A stretch of DNA of 6,986 bases from Chloroflexota bacterium. Lineage in GTDB: Bacteria; Chloroflexota; UBA5177; JANWHV01. Shown one piece after another: positions 6,401-6,986 of this stretch. The position numbers and the translations under genes are program-made. Location of the stretch: assembly GCA_028287725.1 (NCBI GenBank), contig JAQBPC010000402.1, forward strand, positions 1 through 6,986. Reading direction: 5' to 3'. How positions within the stretch are numbered: the first letter of the stretch is position 1; each line of letters opens with the position of its first letter. A model generated the notes under the pieces. The model had not been told where the DNA came from. It saw nothing but the letters and a program-made list of their open reading frames with translations, and made no database searches.

Positions 6401-6986
6401 TCGCGCCCCACGAACGGCAGCGTCACAGCCGGCGCCGCGAGCTTGGCCGGTAGGTCGTTCAGCGGGCCGGAGCGGAGCGAAGACGAGGCCTGGCTTGGGA
6501 GGCGTCGCAGACGCTCGGCCAGTGCCACTGTCTCGGGGGACGGCTCCAGGGCTAGCTCCTCCCGCAAGGCGCCGCGACACTCTTCGTATGCGGCCAGCGC
6601 GGCGGCCCGCTCTCCGACGCCGGCTAAAGCGCGCATCACAATACGGTAGGCCGGCTCGCTCAAAGCATCGAGGCCGAGCCAGCGCCGTGCCGTCGCGCTC
6701 GCCTCGGCGAGGGCGCGGCGGCCTAGTTGCAGGGTGGCCAAGCGACCCAGCACATGTTCGACCTGGTGTTGCCAGTAGGTGCGTTGTGTTGCCACCCACT
6801 CCTCCAGCTCAGGTGCATCCTCGAAGCGCACGCCCTCGAGGAACTGACCCCTATAGGCCCCGGAAGCAACCTTAAGCTGCTCCTCCAGCTCCTCGTCTGT
6901 CGGTACCGCCGCGTCGCCAACCTCCAGCAGCTCGATGTCCAGGTCCACGGCCGGAGGGCCGTCGCGCGCAAGGCCCATAACCTCAC
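3484..6986 (-). CDS. AfsR/SARP-like regulator: BTAD, STAND ATPase and TPR-like tail (5' end outside window)
   Basis: At least 1167 residues; the frame stays open to the right edge, so the start and the expected N-terminal winged-helix DNA-binding domain are missing from the window. Numbering from the in-window Met at 6978: residues about 15-160 are a bacterial transcriptional activator domain (BTAD), ending in the typical YEECRGALREELALEPSPET; 189-194 FVGRER opens the AAA/STAND ATPase, with Walker A GEAGVGKT (218-225; 6304-6327) and Walker B LVLYYDDVQWID (336-347); about 490-605 resembles the winged-helix and linker of such ATPases (RFPHDLVREVVY, RRRVFHRRAVALLE); the rest is a long alpha-helical TPR-like array. 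Known: such proteins are cytosolic, nucleotide-switched activators of the SARP/AfsR type that bind direct repeats. No C-terminal LuxR helix-turn-helix is present, so DNA binding must come from the missing N-terminus. The end at TGA 3484-3486 looks natural. The signal sensed is unknown. Confidence 0.9.
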   Translation of the reverse strand, partial: EVMGLARDGPPAVDLDIELLEVGDAAVPTDEELEEQLKVASGAYRGQFLEGVRFEDAPELEEWVATQRTYWQHQVEHVLGRLATLQLGRRALAEASATARRWLGLDALSEPAYRIVMRALAGVGERAAALAAYEECRGALREELALEPSPETVALAERLRRLPSQASSSLRSGPLNDLPAKLAAPAVTLPFVGREREFAALVAAYQKSLTGQVQVVVLEGEAGVGKTRLAEEFLRWAALEGAEVLRGRGYEARGNFPYQPLVEGMRPRLAHEHAPEDLVADVWLTELVRLFPELRERYPDLPPPAALAGDEDTGQGRLFEAVLQLTYALAERARPAALVLYYDDVQWIDLAMRDLLLYCLQRQPEVSPPYLLLLAVQTEAIATAPELEGWLVRLARQVPTAHLTLGLLNQAETAQALATVLADSNNRRAEQDLQVGSWLYTQTDGQPFYLVETLRALVDGGTLVPQGSLAGADRPPLLALAPGVDRLPRFVPGRVRELIRGQLDGLRQPALELLAAAAVLGTEATFERLCHVAALDEGAGLAALDELRRRQLLVEDAADPNMEDLELWRPATMRFPHDLVREVVYTEAGDARRRVFHRRAVALLEGTSTSAAELAHHALAAGLFEPAFRSSVTAGDDALEVFAVRDAIGHYERAQRMLTGLEPRPSPVTSEQCVHLHLRLGRAYEWVGAWAQARVTYDALRHHARGAGDATLEGRAITRLSLLTWRDSWDIVAACGLAKEAISTLEGTEDRHLLAQASWVASYLNHIAGKPDVTHRLAQQAEEMAQAAGHRELVASSLMMRGMGDIQSGDWDEGITALQRGGALYTALEGGQSARSRPRESTETPSRAAFYPWMGPVASTGYIVGGAACQAFEGFASICRGEPQRGLELGQTALRLGMDSANAAVEGISRRTVSTGLIEAGNYAEALQVGQPGVEQASGVDEPIVPLLTITSWAYAQLAILDLEEAQLAVAQALTHAEQVGIDRWIVVPRSLHCATLALAGDWAGAYAKALQTIATREILPERLLPLDFTRHHEIEVLVRGDNHARALADVRRLEKRLRHDGSDRRYWLVYERMRAALARGEGEIEATRRHLATALDMARQIGLPGEEWTIAAELASAYRPDSGLATKAFAQARTVIESLATGSPDQRVSVQFRAAALERARQLAG

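Overview
The window is GC-rich (roughly 60% by eye). Every convincing gene lies on the minus strand, so transcription runs from the right edge towards the left. The large BTAD/ATPase/TPR regulator, the dienelactone-hydrolase relative that begins MCYDSKARPP, and a GTG start with a good ribosome binding site suggest a high-GC free-living bacterium. Chloroflexota (Ktedonobacteria or Thermomicrobia type) or an actinobacterium are the likeliest sources. This assignment is inference, because no rRNA or taxonomic marker is present.

Layout from right to left (transcription order): (1) 6986-3484, most of a very large AfsR/SARP-like regulator whose N-terminal DNA-binding domain lies beyond the window edge; it has a BTAD domain, a STAND-type P-loop ATPase and a long helical TPR-like tail. 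(2) 3483-3347, a short gap with one copy of a 49-bp repeat and a weak promoter. (3) 3346-2160, two overlapping genes of unknown function, a small soluble protein followed by a protein with a C-terminal membrane hairpin. (4) 2159-2003, a gap with a perfect 13-bp stem-loop and the presumed promoter of the next gene. (5) 2002-1226, a dienelactone hydrolase family protein with an intact Cys-Asp-His triad. (6) 1225-902, a 324-bp gap with a candidate operator and promoter. (7) 901-458, an Ohr peroxidase with both catalytic cysteines. (8) 457-1, non-coding sequence with hairpins and the second copy of the 49-bp repeat.

The genes do not form one obvious pathway. Ohr detoxifies organic hydroperoxides. 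The DLH-like hydrolase probably handles a small carbonyl or lactone substrate. Each appears to be its own transcription unit. The regulator may control the unknown gene pair, because a direct-repeat element lies just upstream of that pair, but this is a hypothesis. I see no CRISPR array, tRNA, rRNA, transposase, prophage or recognisable defence system. The least ordinary signals are the 49-bp repeat pair and the uncharacterised overlapping gene pair.
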